Assembly: GCA_003290165.1 (NCBI GenBank)
Contig: QNQO01000453.1
Location: 620,001 to 684,000, forward strand
Direction of reading: 5' to 3'
Length of the DNA: 64,000 nucleotides
Source of the DNA: Berberis thunbergii
Lineage: Eukaryota; Streptophyta; Magnoliopsida; Ranunculales; Berberidaceae
Part shown: in pieces, positions 1 to 10,209 of the stretch
How the letters are laid out: every line of letters starts with the position of its first letter
Numbering within the stretch: the stretch's first letter is position 1
The notes under the pieces: model-generated
What the model saw: the letters and a program-made list of their open reading frames with translations, nothing else
Told to the model about the DNA's origin: nothing
Database searches by the model: none
Program-made: the position numbers and the translations under genes

Positions 1-305
1 ATCTTTGAAACCCACTTATCCCGTCTCTTTAAATAAATATATATTTCGTAAAATTCATTTTTCGAGAAATCATGTTACTTGCCTACACCTATCTTATAAC
101 TCATTTAGATTGAATTTGAATTTTGATTGGATTCCTCATTTTCAATTTAAGAGTGCAAAATTTTGCTCGTATATTTGGCCCATAATTCCTTTCACTGTTC
201 AAACACAAACATATCTCAACTTGACATATCTTATAATGAAATTAATGATACAATCTCCAGCTTGTTTTAGAACGTTTCTTCCAATATTTATGGAAAACTT
301 TCAAC

Positions 306-1345
306 CAAGGATGCACGGACACGAATACGATACGGCGATTCGGCAATTTCCAAAAAATTAGTACTTGGCAACGCGTAAATTTTTATTTTTATTTTTTATA
401 TAACTCAACCAAACTACATACTAACTGTTTGATTAAACATTTTTCAGTGAACAAACAATTTTCATGTTTATATTGGTGCCTACATACTAACTGGTTCTTA
501 TTCATTGACCGTAGAAAAACAAAATTGCATTTCTAGGAAACAAATCAACTCTATTGTTAGGGAAAACAGTAAAATTACCGTTTGATAAGGTGGGTTTACT
601 ATCACAAGGAGAACAATACAGGAAAATCAGATAAATCAACTCTACTGTTAGGGACGAAATAGTTCAGACAGATTGATATTCACACAAATCAATTCTACTG
701 TTTATTGAGTTGAATACTGAGTGATATTCATACAAATAAACTCAAGCTCAAGGGACGTCCATAAAGCTCAAGATCAAGCTTGATGAAAGTGATTTCCAGA
801 AAAATAAATGCACAAGGGAAAAAGAAATTACTTGATATTGATGTCGACATCAAATCAAAGATGTTGAAATAGGTTAGTCCAAAGATCTGCCTCCCTCGAT
901 CTCTCTCTCACTTTGTCTCGCGCCCTTCTCTCTCTCACTTTATCTCCTTCCTTCAATCTTTTCACTTTGTCTCATTCCCTCGATCTCTCTCACTTTGTTG
1001 CCTTCTTTCGATCTCTCTCTAAATGTGTATGAAAAAGGATGAAGAAAGGCGTAGAAACCTTGTCTCTGCTCTGTTTCCCCTTTGGTTGAGAATGAGATGA
1101 GAACCCTAATCTCTGTTTCCCCCTTCTGAGAATGAGATGAGAAGCCCTAATGGGCTATTTGCACCCAGGAGAAAAGGAGATGGAGCCGTGTCTGAACCGT
1201 GTCTGGGTCGTGTCTGGATCGTGTTCGGGCAGTCAGTGAGTCTGGACTGTTGACCATGTGTCAAATACATGTCGGTTGCGTATCTGTGTCTGACACGTAT
1301 TGAATTCTTGAAACATGGGTATTCCGAAGAGTCGGTGCATCTTTG
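306..1345. mobile_element. hAT-like non-autonomous element 1, copy A
   Basis: The 1040-bp insertion interrupts LRR sequence. It is flanked by an 8-bp direct repeat CTTTCAAC (298-305 and 1346-1353), the target-site size of hAT transposons. Its imperfect terminal inverted repeats begin CAAGGATGCACGGAC on the left and CAAAGATGCACCGAC on the right (reverse complement). The left subterminal zone has ACG-rich motifs and the right one GTGTCTG/GTGTCAAATAC motifs. The interior has a TC-rich tract (890-1020) like a 5' UTR and no transposase. Family assignment rests on TIR start and TSD length, so hAT-like is an inference; a MULE with a decayed 9-bp TSD is the alternative. Confidence 0.72.
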
Positions 1346-1941
1346 CTTTCAACTTTGTCTCTTACATTACTAACAAAGATATACTTCATTGATCTTAGTT
1401 CTTATCTCCTCAAGGTCTCAATACCACGAATCTCTTCTGGTACAGAAACATTGATTCTATCCAACAACTCCTTTTCTGGACATCTTTCAGATTTCTTGTC
1501 AAGTACCCAATTCTCTATCTGTTCTTGATCTATCCGAAAACGGATTGGTTCAAGATTGTTTGAATTATTGGCGATATGTGTGGTTGTTTAGCTTGAAGAA
1601 GAATACTTTTTAAGGGGAAATCCTGAACTCGATAGGTTACATGGACTCCCTGAGATCATTACATTTCAATGACAATAATTTTTCTGGAGTAATACCTTAG
1701 TCATAAAAAAACTGCACATCATTGCTAGTAATTGATGTTGGAGAAAACATGTTTTTTTGGTGAGATTCCACCATGTATTGGAGCTAACCTAGCACAGTTG
1801 ATGATTTTTCGCTTACACTCAAGTGTATTCGCTATGAATATTCCTTCGCAATTGTGTCAAATCACAAACCTTCAAATCCTAGACCTTGCTCACAATAATT
1901 TGCAAGGAATCATACCAAGATGCTTCATTAATATTACAGAG

Positions 1942-2037
1942 ATGTCTATCATAAAAAGCGATTTTACAATGGTTGATGTTATTAAAAAGATGTCTATCAT
2001 AAAAAGCGATTTTACAATGGTTGATGTTTTAGAAGAC
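1942..2037 (+). repeat. 48-bp tandem duplication inside RLP remnant
   Basis: Units 1942-1989 and 1990-2037 are nearly identical and in frame, each encoding MSIIKSDFTMVDV followed by IKK or LED. The same pair is at 61048-61143 in copy B, so the duplication predates the segmental duplication. It lies in the region after the LRR ending IPRCF, where EIX-type proteins have a non-LRR island. Confidence 0.9.
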
Positions 2038-2220
2038 TAGACTATGGTTGTATGGAATGGGATGGAACTCGAAGACCAAGTTACTCTTATGTTAGTCACG
2101 ATTATCGACCTTTCAAGTAATTATTTATCCAAACAAATCCCGAGAAAAATGATGAATCTTGTAGGATTATGTTCTTTGAAGTTGTCGAGAAATAACTTGA
2201 TTGGAAATATTCCTAGCAAC

Positions 2221-3450
2221 CTAGGATGCACGGACTCGGATACGCGTGTCGTGTCGGATACGGATACGACACAAAGATTCGGCAATTTTCAAAAAAATAG
2301 GACTCGGCGACACGGTCAAACTTATTTTTTTTAATATATTTTTTTGTAATTCATATGAACATAAAATCATAAATAATACTATTGAACAATCCAAACATAT
2401 CAATAAAACATTCATTCATTCAAAATTACAAATGCATTATAAAGTCAAGCTCAAGTCATACTCATAAAGCATAATCAACATAATTTCATTAATTTGATAA
2501 TGTAAAATGTAAATTGATAATTTCAATAACTCACCAGCGAGGCGGCTACACATCAGGTTCTAGGTATGTTCTATTGTGTAGAGAATCACTTTACGCAAAC
2601 TGTCCTAAACCCGTTGAAAACTTGGCATACTGTGTAATAACCATTTTTTTTTCTTCAATATTATGTAGGACTTTACGCACCCAAACGACATCAAAGTTTT
2701 GGAAGCCTTGCATTTTATAATAAAAAAAAAAGTTGTAAATGCTCTTCCGGGCCTATATCTGCAGTATTGGGCCGGATAGGACGAAACAGGCATCCTACGT
2801 GCATTGTTAAACCCGGATTCAACCAAATATGCCTAATCTTTAACCCACCCCCACCCCCACCCATTCTTCCCCAAATCCCGCATCAATTTTCCCTCTCCTC
2901 TGCAAAACTCTCTCACGTCACAAATGGCGAAAGGTAGACGACGAAGAGCCATCCAACCCGGATCCCAACTCAAATGATTCCTCATCCGACTCGGTCAAAG
3001 AACTCACAAAGATCCTCAAACCCTTCACGAAGGACCTACTCATCATTCTCCGCACGGTTGCTTCAAACGATCCCAAAACCCTCGAAGAGATCCACCGAGT
3101 CGCGGACCGCGAGCCCTCCCATCGGAAGCTCTTTGTCCATGGGCTCGGATGGGAGACCACCACCGAAATCTTGAGCAAGTTATTTGCACAGTTACGGGGA
3201 GATCAAACTTCTTAGGCTCTGATTCTCCCATGTTATCTATGATTCTCTCTGATTCTAGGGTTTGGAATTGGGAGGATCGATCGAAGAGGATAAAATGGAG
3301 GTTATTTGCACCCTTTAATGCTACCACGTCTCTGGACCGTGTTCAAGACGAGTTGGTGCCACGTGTCAAATACGTGTCAGACGCGTGTCCGTGTTCGACA
3401 CGTATTTGATACTTGATACGGGGGGTTTTCAGAGAGTCGGTGTATTAGAG
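2221..3450. mobile_element. hAT-like non-autonomous element 2, copy A (carries host gene fragment)
   Basis: The 1230-bp insertion is flanked by a perfect 8-bp direct repeat CTAGCAAC (2213-2220 and 3451-3458). Its terminal repeats read CTAGGATGCACGGACTC on the left and CTCTAATACACCGACTC on the right (reverse complement), clearly related to element 1. The insertion splits an LRR codon string: one TSD copy joined to the downstream sequence continues the LRR after IPSN. The interior carries a UBA2-like coding fragment (2924-3215) preceded by about 600 bp that includes a C-rich stretch. The right subterminal zone has repeated GTGTCAAATACGTGTC-like motifs. No transposase is visible. Confidence 0.77.
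2924..3215 (+). pseudogene. UBA2-type RNA-binding protein fragment captured in hAT-like element (copy A)
   Basis: The sequence encodes the N-terminal part of a UBP1-associated protein 2 (UBA2)-like nuclear hnRNP: an acidic Ser/Asp stretch, a VKELTKILKPFTKD helix, VASNDPKTLEEIHRVAD, then the beginning of an RRM with an RNP2-like LFVHGLGWETTTE. It ends at a stop (3213-3215) shortly after the RRM starts, so it is a 5' gene fragment. In this copy an 8-bp deletion right after the start codon shifts the frame; the later part is in one continuous frame. Copy B keeps the start region (MAKKRKVDDEEPSNPDP) but has a 1-bp deletion further on. The dense coding character contrasts with the noncoding flanks. 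Confidence 0.75.
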
Positions 3451-4617
3451 CTAGCAACATTGGTAAGCTGTTTAAAATCTGTGACTTTTCAATAAACCGT
3501 CTTTCAGTTCTTCTTCCAATGAGTTTGGCGAATTTAAGGTTTTTGAGTAGCTTGGATTTGTCATTTAATGACTTTTTCTAGAACAATACCACCGAGCACA
3601 CAACTCCAAAGCTTTAATGTATCTTCATATATGGAGAATTCTGGGATTTGTGTTCCTCCACTTTCAGCCAATTGTATAACAAATGAGACATCTTCTCAAG
3701 ATCCTGATCATCATCATCATCCTACAAGAAATGAAGATGGAATAAATATTTCATGGTTTTATATCGGCATGGCAATGGGATACATCTCATGATTTTGGGT
3801 AGTATGTGGTGTTCTTGTATTGCAACGATCTTGGAGGAATACTTATTTTTGTGTTGTCGAAGAAGTGCATGATTGGTTATACGTGGTTCTGATCACTGCT
3901 GCCAGAAAGTGGCAGAGCTAGGAAGTTTGGAAACTAGTTGATTCTCGGATATCCATCAAGGTTTCTATATATAATATCTTAGACATGGCATGATGTTAGC
4001 CTTCTTATGGTGAAACCAATTATTGTTAATGATTTTGTTTATACGGAAATCAATCAATATTTATGGCACCTCCTTTTATTTCCTCAGGTTACAGGAAACA
4101 AGAATTTGGCCCAGGTGAAACCCTTCAGCATGCTGACAAAGAAGTAGTAAACATTGCAGGCACTGCTTCAGGTTGAGCAACAATATATTAGTTGAGTTTT
4201 AGTATTAGAATTTGTGATTAGGTTGCCTTGTATTCTGGACAAGCTTCCCCTTGTAACAGTTTTTTCTATTTACAGTTGTTAATATACTGATCGCAGTCTG
4301 CCTAACTCTCCTCCCCACCGGAGTGTTTCTCTACTGGAGATGATATATTATCCATTCTAGTAAAGCATTCATGAAGGAAACATTTGTAATTTTTTTTTCT
4401 TCTGTTTTAGCAATTTCGTGTTTGAATTAAGTGATCAAGCTGGACAAGAAATTCAATAAGCAGTATGAAGACAGTTTTAATTGACAAATCCCTGGTGCTC
4501 TCCAACACCTTGATCTTGGTGATAATATTGCCAATTTCGACTTATTCAAAAACACCCTCCATGGCCCATGAATGAAAGCCATCTCTAGCACTTTCTCAAT
4601 GATGTGAGTTTTAAGCT

Positions 4618-4893
4618 GATCACATCCCCTTGTCTTCCATTCCTTTGGTGATATTATTTATACTTCTTATTGCTCTAACTACTTTTCATGGCAGCTGCGA
4701 CTTCTCCAAGCTAATGCGATTCTGCTCAAATTCTGTACCATATTGCAAGACATTGGTGAATGCAAAGCCAGAATGCTGTAAAACTCAGATGGCCCAAGAA
4801 ACTTTCGAAGAAGGGCATGAAGGACCGCAATCCAGACTTCTTCACGAAGAACCGCAATCCAGGTCATGTATGACGGTTGAAAATGGTGATTAG
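4618..4893 (+). pseudogene. Small secreted Cys-rich-like ORF (fragment), copy A
   Basis: The frame reads SSIPLVILFILLIALTTFHG, a plausible signal peptide or hydrophobic anchor, followed by a short region with five cysteines (C-x8-C-x6-C-x9-CC pattern). There is no in-frame ATG just upstream, so a first exon or start may be missing. After the CC pair the sequence degrades into a ~25-bp direct repeat (GACCGCAATCC... near 4834 and 4852) and stops at 4893. I do not recognise the family with confidence; a lipid-transfer or thionin-like secreted peptide is possible. The same sequence is in copy B. Confidence 0.3.
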
Positions 4894-5615
4894 GTTTGTG
4901 ACACCCAAATTGGTAACAAGGCAAGTGATCAAACTGAAATTAGTTTCCAAATTATACCCTGGAACAAATTGAAACTCGATCTCCAATCACAATACAAAAA
5001 AAGATACAAGCCAAAACAACAGTGAAAGAGAGCCCATGAAATGGCCTATTATGACATCAAGTAGATCACCTCCTAGCAGAATAAACAAGGCTGAAACTGT
5101 AAAGTTATTCAGTATGGTGTGCAATGGTGAGCAAAAGCTGAAGAAAGCATTAGTAATAGATTGGAACCCTCCCACCCGGAAATTAATCCACCAAAAAAAA
5201 ATCAACAAAAAGCAAACAAAAGAATGGCATCAAAGTGCACAAGACTAGGTCATCACTGTTGAAATCAATAACAAGTAGGCCTGGTGATCAACTTGAAATT
5301 ACCCTCGAAGAAGACACAATCCATAATGAGAGCCGATGAAGTTTTCTATTCCTATGTGAAGCAGATTGCCTCCTACCAGAACAGAGAATGCTGAATTAAA
5401 GCGTTGACATGCTTTGGACAAAGTATCTATGGGTAGAAGCTCAGGGAAGTAGTGTAGAACGCAACAAAATTTTAGAGCTCTCTTTCTTCATACAATATTT
5501 CTGTATGTGAATAAAATTGCTCATATATACGTCCAATAGGCATCCTTTGTAATCCATCAAATATGTCACGTGAACTTATTGCTTGTAACTAACTTATTAA
5601 TTTTTTTTCAAAAAT
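4894..5615. other. No gene seen
   Basis: AT-rich noncoding DNA. Short open frames here show no recognisable motif. I see only diverged repeats of a phrase like CAAGTGATCAAACTGAAATTA (about 4922 and 5286), which hints at an old local duplication of roughly 365 bp. Confidence 0.5.
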
Positions 5616-5776
5616 GCTAGGAAATCTGGTTTTTGTAACTATGTTTTGCAACCAAGATGACGTGTCATGATCTCGTAAGAATGATGAAATCCCCAAAGAT
5701 TTTGTGTATCTCAAAGTTGTAAAAACCCCCTCTATTGATGCCACATCATCCTGGTTGCAAAACATGGTTTCTTAGC
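5616..5776. mobile_element. Small fold-back element (MITE-like)
   Basis: Inverted arms TATGTTTTGCAACCAAGATG (about 5639-5667) and its near complement CATCCTGGTTGCAAAACATG (5747-5766) bracket about 80 bp. Outer bases GCTAGGAAA and TTTCTTAGC extend the pairing. No coding capacity. Size and structure fit a MITE; I could not define a clear target-site duplication, so the family is open. Confidence 0.55.
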
Positions 5777-6033
5777 CTCACTCAATTTTTTTATCGTCTG
5801 ATAACTGCTTGTAATCTTCATCCACATGGAATTAACGTATGCACCACATTTTTAATAAATGTGCATACGATCCTTACCAGGTCAGAACCAAAATAATAAT
5901 GTCTTAAAGTTGTAGTTGAAACTTATCTAGAATATATAAATGGATCGAGTTTTGGTCCTTTGTTCATGTGCATCTTAATCTTATAGATCTAGAAGATTAA
6001 TGAGATAGACATTTTTAAAGGGTTTAAGATGAA

Positions 6034-6150
6034 GGGTGCAACACGAGGATTCATGAGGTCACCCATCCTAGTACTATTCTCACCCAAGCATGCTTAATTC
6101 CAGGGAGTTCTGATGAGATCATGTGCATTAGTGCGGGTATGATAGCACCC
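6034..6150 (-). rRNA. 5S rRNA-like relic (pseudogene)
   Basis: Read on the minus strand, the 117 bases follow plant 5S rRNA from GGGTGC at the 5' end to GTGTTGCACCC at the 3' end. They include a changed box A region (AATTAAGCATGCTTGGGT) and an intact box C-like GGATGGGTGACCT. There are several substitutions and a few small indels, and no T-run terminator follows the 3' end, so it is unlikely to be transcribed as functional 5S. It is a single copy here, not an array. Such relics occur as dispersed 5S copies or inside LTRs of Cassandra-type TRIM elements; no flanking LTR pair is visible. Confidence 0.8.
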
Positions 6151-7700
6151 ATGAAGATTATTGATTAGTGGTAAGCCTATGGTTTAAACTCATTAGATGT
6201 TGACCAAGAGGCCTTGATTGTAAATCCTATTGAATCCAAGATCGCTAATAACTTCTTCCAAATTGTAGATTTAAAGGAAATCATGACTCATGAAGGACAA
6301 TTCTAAACTATTTTTTATGCATCCAAATCTCATTTTTCTGCGAGTTTGACCTACAAAACAAATGTTAGACTGCCAAAGACCACATTTTTGGTGGCCGAAG
6401 GCACTCCGATGCTTATGCCAACAATTCGGTTTGAAGAAGAAAGTAAATCTGGACAACACTTAGTTAAAGTTGCATACCTTTGTCGAATGTTCCATTTACC
6501 TTTTATAGTGGTCGCGGTTAAGTCTCTACGTGACTTAAGCATGTGAGGCGTAACGAAATGAGATATTTCTCGTAATAGTTTCCTCATTTATGGAGATGCG
6601 TCCGTGGAGGCGTAACTCCCTCCACGACTCTTTTTGTGCAACGTTCTTCTTCTTTATGAGAGAGCTCGTATCAGGCATGGATTTGGGCTTTGATTTGTGT
6701 GGACTGAATTTGGTCTTTGATTCGTGTGGGCTTGGATTTGGGCTTCATTTACGTCTTCCTTTAATGGGCCATGTTTGGGACTTTATGATTGGTTTTAACC
6801 TTTTTGGGTTTTACGAGCTGGCCCAGACATCAGATCCTCATGATGGATGTTCTCTGCCATGTGTATGGCTGCGTTGTCGGTCTATTTTGATGTATCATCA
6901 GCTACCCCTCTTAGTTAGTGGGTATGCTGACATGGCCACTAACTTCGTGATGGTTGGTATTTCAATTCCATCATTGCCTTGAATTTAATGTTGTTAACAA
7001 CTTTTGGTGGGTTGGCATCTCGATAACTTGTTTATTCGTTTAGCGCATATTTTTTGGAGTTTCGCTCGCCATTACATTCCACATGTCGTTCTATGAACAA
7101 TCTCTTCATTGTTCAGTTATTTAAAGAGGGATGTGACGGGTTTGTTTCCCTATTTACGCCATCTTTGAAATTAGGGTTGTTTCTTTTTTCGTCGTCATCT
7201 TTATTATTTTCTTGCTTATTTGTGATACCTGCCGGTGATTTACTAGACGGTGAGCTACAAAGCTCAATTCTCTCCCAAGTAGGTTTCTCACGTGACCTTG
7301 GATAGCGTTCATTTTGACTACTCTTTGCCTTTCGACCTTGAGATCATTTTACCTCAGTAGAAACGATAGTCCTTATCGTCCGAGGAAGGGGTATATTGTG
7401 CTTTACCCACATATGTTTTAATTCTGCCTTCAATTTTCGGTTCCAGAGTTATTCTGGGCTAATTTAGACTTTTTGGGTATTCCTCTTGTTCAGATGGGTC
7501 CTAACGGTTGGAGGGTTATGGTTTCCACATATGCAAGAACCATCATTTTTGGTATTCCATGACTGTTAGAACTTTGCACTTGGTGGTCGGTCTGCTGGTG
7601 ACCAAGAGTATTTGTTTTCTTTGTTCTCCTGCATGTTGGTTGGTCATAGGACTGGTTTTATGCTTCTGTCCATTCTGGCTACTTCGACTTGTAAGGTTAG
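6151..7700. other. Unassigned retroelement-like noncoding DNA
   Basis: No supported gene. GT-rich stretches with short direct repeats (GGGCTTTGATTTGTGTGG-like phrases at 6687-6750) and promoter-like phrases resemble an LTR or untranslated part of a plant retrotransposon. No paired LTR was found within the window. Confidence 0.35.
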
Positions 7701-7706
7701 CAAATA

Positions 7707-9870
7707 GTGAGGTCACTTCGGGTTCCCAACAAGCGGAGGGATCTACAATTGATTGCGGAAGAACAATATAGTATGAATGAAACTAAACGGGCTCTGCTGA
7801 TTGAGAGGCAGGCTGTGGAGATTGCTACCCGCACCGCTATCGTTGGTGGTGGTGATGGGAAAGTGAGCTTTAATGTTGCGAATATCGATGCTCCTGTTAG
7901 CGTTGGCACTAATAGTCCGACTTCTAAAAAGAGAAAGGTTCGAGTCTTGTTAGTCCGTTGAAGTGGTTGTTTATAAGTTCTGACCATGTTTCAAAGAGGA
8001 AGCGACTCCTCGATTCTACTCGTCGCGTTTTTTCTCTGGAAGAGGCTGGAGAGATGAAGTTGGCGTTTGAGAGGAGTGAAAATGAAATCATTCGCCCGTT
8101 GGATGATGACGAAAAGAGGCTCATTTCTTCTTATGAGGTCCTAACGCTACAAAGTGCTCTAATGATGATCCTAGAGCTATCAATGATAAAATGTCACAGT
8201 TGGCGGTTGTTCATTCTAAGGAGCTTTGTGGTCGCGATCGAGTTCTCGAGGTGCAGTCTCCCGTTATCTTCCTTTTCTTGTTGATGATGTGGCGGAGGTC
8301 CTGCATTCTTCTGCATGCTTAGGTTCTTCTGTTTTCTGCTTCTACTGCAATTACTATGCAGCGAGAGGGTGAGGATGGGTTTTCTACCGTTGGTAGTGGT
8401 TCCTCCGTGCTTCCGGATCCCCGCATTTTTTTCATAGATCAGTTGGACGGAACCTACCCTTGAAGAAATTCGGGTAAGTCGGCCGGAAAGTTTTGCTAGC
8501 TTTCCCGACTTGATGTGCAGGACGACTCATGCAGGCTGATTAATGAATGACACAGGCGGTCGGTGGAGAGGCCTTCAATGCATGTGTTGGATTCGGGACT
8601 TCATCTTGATGATGAAAATAGGCTCCTTTTTGTTATGGCGGTCCTAAGCTACAAAGTGCTCTAATGACGATCCTAGTGCTATCGACGATAAGATGTTACA
8701 GCTGGTGGTTGTTCAGTCTAAGAAGCTTCCTGGTTGCGATCGAGTTCTCGAGATTTAGTCTCTCGTTCTTTTCCTTTTCCAGTTGATAATGCGGCGAAGG
8801 TTCTGCTTTCTTCTGCCTGCTTAGGTTCTTTTATTTTTTGCTTCTACTGCGATTAGTATGCAGTGAGAGGGCGAGGATAGTTTTTCTGCCATTTCATCTT
8901 CCTTCCCAGCCATTGGTAGTGGTTCCTCTGAGCTTTCGGATTCCCACGTCCTTTATTCGCAGATTAGTTGGACGAAACCTACCCATGAAGGATTCGAGTA
9001 AGTCAGATGGGAAGTTTTGTTCGCTTTCCTGGCTTGACGTGCAGGATGATGCACGCATGCTGATCAATGAATGACACAAGCGGTTGATGGAGAGGCCTTC
9101 AATGCTTGTGTTGGATCCGAGCCTTCATTTTGATGATGTCCTTAAACATATAGTGGATGGGATGAATCATCTTACCTACGTAGGATGAGTTCAGATTACC
9201 AAGCTAGTCGTAACCAGGTGGCTTATCTGGAGAGGAAGTTTGCAGCGCTATTGTTGGTGTTATCCCACGTCCTTTGTTAATCCGACGCGTTAAGAGTGCG
9301 ATGTTTGGAATAGGAAAAAGTGGTTGGGGTTGCTCAAGCCTCATTGATTGAAGCGGAGGGTGCATGGGTCGATCTACAGTTGAGCTCGAATCTTTGAAAA
9401 CCGATTTAGACGATGTTTGTGCACGCTTACATGATGTGAAAATGAACTGTTTGCCGAAAAGGAGATTAATGATGAGGTTGCGCGTGCCGTGGTAGAGCAA
9501 TCTACCAACCGTGACGTAGCCAAAAAAAAGGGTGGAGCAATTAATGGCTACGCTTGACGAGTTCAAGCCAGATACTTCTGCAATACTTACCACTGCTGAA
9601 AGATGACTTATTGCGGCTAGGAATGAACTTGCTTCTGTTAAGACATGTTTCACATTATGGAGGTGGCAGATTGGCAGCAAATCGTTAATGGACGGACTGA
9701 GCTTCTTGACTATAGCCTCACTTGATCTATTAGACATTTGAAGATGAAGATGGTGACGAAGACTTTCCGGTCCTTCAGACGACCCAACGGTTGAAGAGCC
9801 ATCGCTTTTACTTCCTCTTGAAAAGAGAGCTCCTGCCAGTGATCCGACATCACTCATCTGTCAGATGGTG
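7707..9870 (+). pseudogene. Decayed coiled-coil coding region (retroelement-derived?)
   Basis: Short frames encode charged, helical segments: LIAEEQYSMNETKRALLIER (7750-7810), EEAGEMKLAFERSENEIIRP (8038-8100) and, near 9390-9640, stretches such as SLKTDLDDVCARLHDVK and EVARAVVEQS. These are broken by stops and frameshifts. The composition resembles the coiled-coil half of plant gypsy-type putative transposon proteins, but I see no protease, RT or integrase motif, so the assignment is only a suggestion. A similar decayed region occurs at 20.2-21.3 kb. The long minus-strand frame at 9204-9857 is antisense to these segments. Confidence 0.4.
8138..9139 (+). repeat. ~500-bp tandem duplication
   Basis: The block 8138-8622 repeats at 8641-9139 with moderate divergence. 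Shared landmarks are GCTACAAAGTGCTCTAATGA (8146 and 8648), GCGATCGAGTTCTCGAG (8236 and 8737) and GAGAGGCCTTCAATGC (8567 and 9090). It duplicates part of the decayed coiled-coil region. Confidence 0.85.
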
Positions 9871-10209
9871 CTGCCAGTGATGTTATGGATGCCTCCGCTT
9901 TATCTCTTACTATTTAATCTTCTTTTTTGAATGTAATAGAATAGTTTCATTAAGGGACAAGAATTTTCTCCTTGGGCTTCTTACTTTTCTTAGTAGTCGC
10001 AGTTCGTCTTGTTGACTCTTTCATGTTGCCTATACCTTTTTAGGTCAGTCATAATTGTTGAAATGAGTTGCATTGTGTATCTCCAGTTTTGATTTTTACA
10101 ACTACATTTTTTTTATCTTGTTTGAATTTCATTGATCTGAATTCTCCTACGCTCTGATGCGTTTGTCTTGATCTTGTGTTGGTTGTCTTGAAGCTTTTAT
10201 GAGAAAGTT
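9871..10209. other. No gene seen
   Basis: T-rich noncoding DNA between the coiled-coil remnant and the minisatellite. Confidence 0.5.

Larger units (their letters stand above)
1..4170 (+). pseudogene. LRR receptor-like protein pseudogene (EIX/Cf type), copy A
   Basis: This is the C-terminal two thirds of a plasma-membrane LRR receptor-like protein, a family that perceives extracellular microbial ligands through plant-type LRRs and has no kinase domain. The pieces 1-305, 1346-2220 and 3451-3900 encode LRR segments out of frame with each other. Readable motifs include LILSNNSFSGHLSD (1440-1490), LQILDLAHNNLQGIIPRCF (1870-1930), LKLSRNNLIGNIPSN (2175-2220), LSSLDLSFNDF (3545-3580), an acidic His-rich loop and a transmembrane start (3680-3800). 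A stop codon interrupts the transmembrane segment near 3790. Two transposons (306-1345, 2221-3450), frameshifts and stops make it non-functional. The region from 3960 to about 4170 aligns with the 3' tail of the 11.4-13.5 kb copy. The N-terminal part is outside the window. Confidence 0.85.
1..4893 (+). repeat. Segmental duplication, copy A
   Basis: This stretch matches 59105-64000 in the same orientation nearly base for base, with scattered substitutions and small indels. Position 1 corresponds to about 59105. Both copies contain the same RLP remnant, the same two hAT-like insertions and the same 48-bp tandem duplication, so those events predate the duplication. Private differences show the copies have since diverged: copy A lacks about 18 bp in the first hAT element (near 326), lacks 11 bp near 3966 that both copy B and the paralogue at 13140 keep, and lacks about 30 bp near 4600 present in B. 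The left border lies outside the window. Confidence 0.93.

Noticed and set aside
6034..6150. Functional 5S rRNA gene
   Set aside because: Substitutions in box A, small indels and no T-run terminator; single isolated copy.
9204..9857. Long minus-strand ORF (217 codons) as a gene
   Set aside because: It lies antisense to coiled-coil-coding text, has low-complexity Ser-rich composition and no recognisable motif; a shadow frame.
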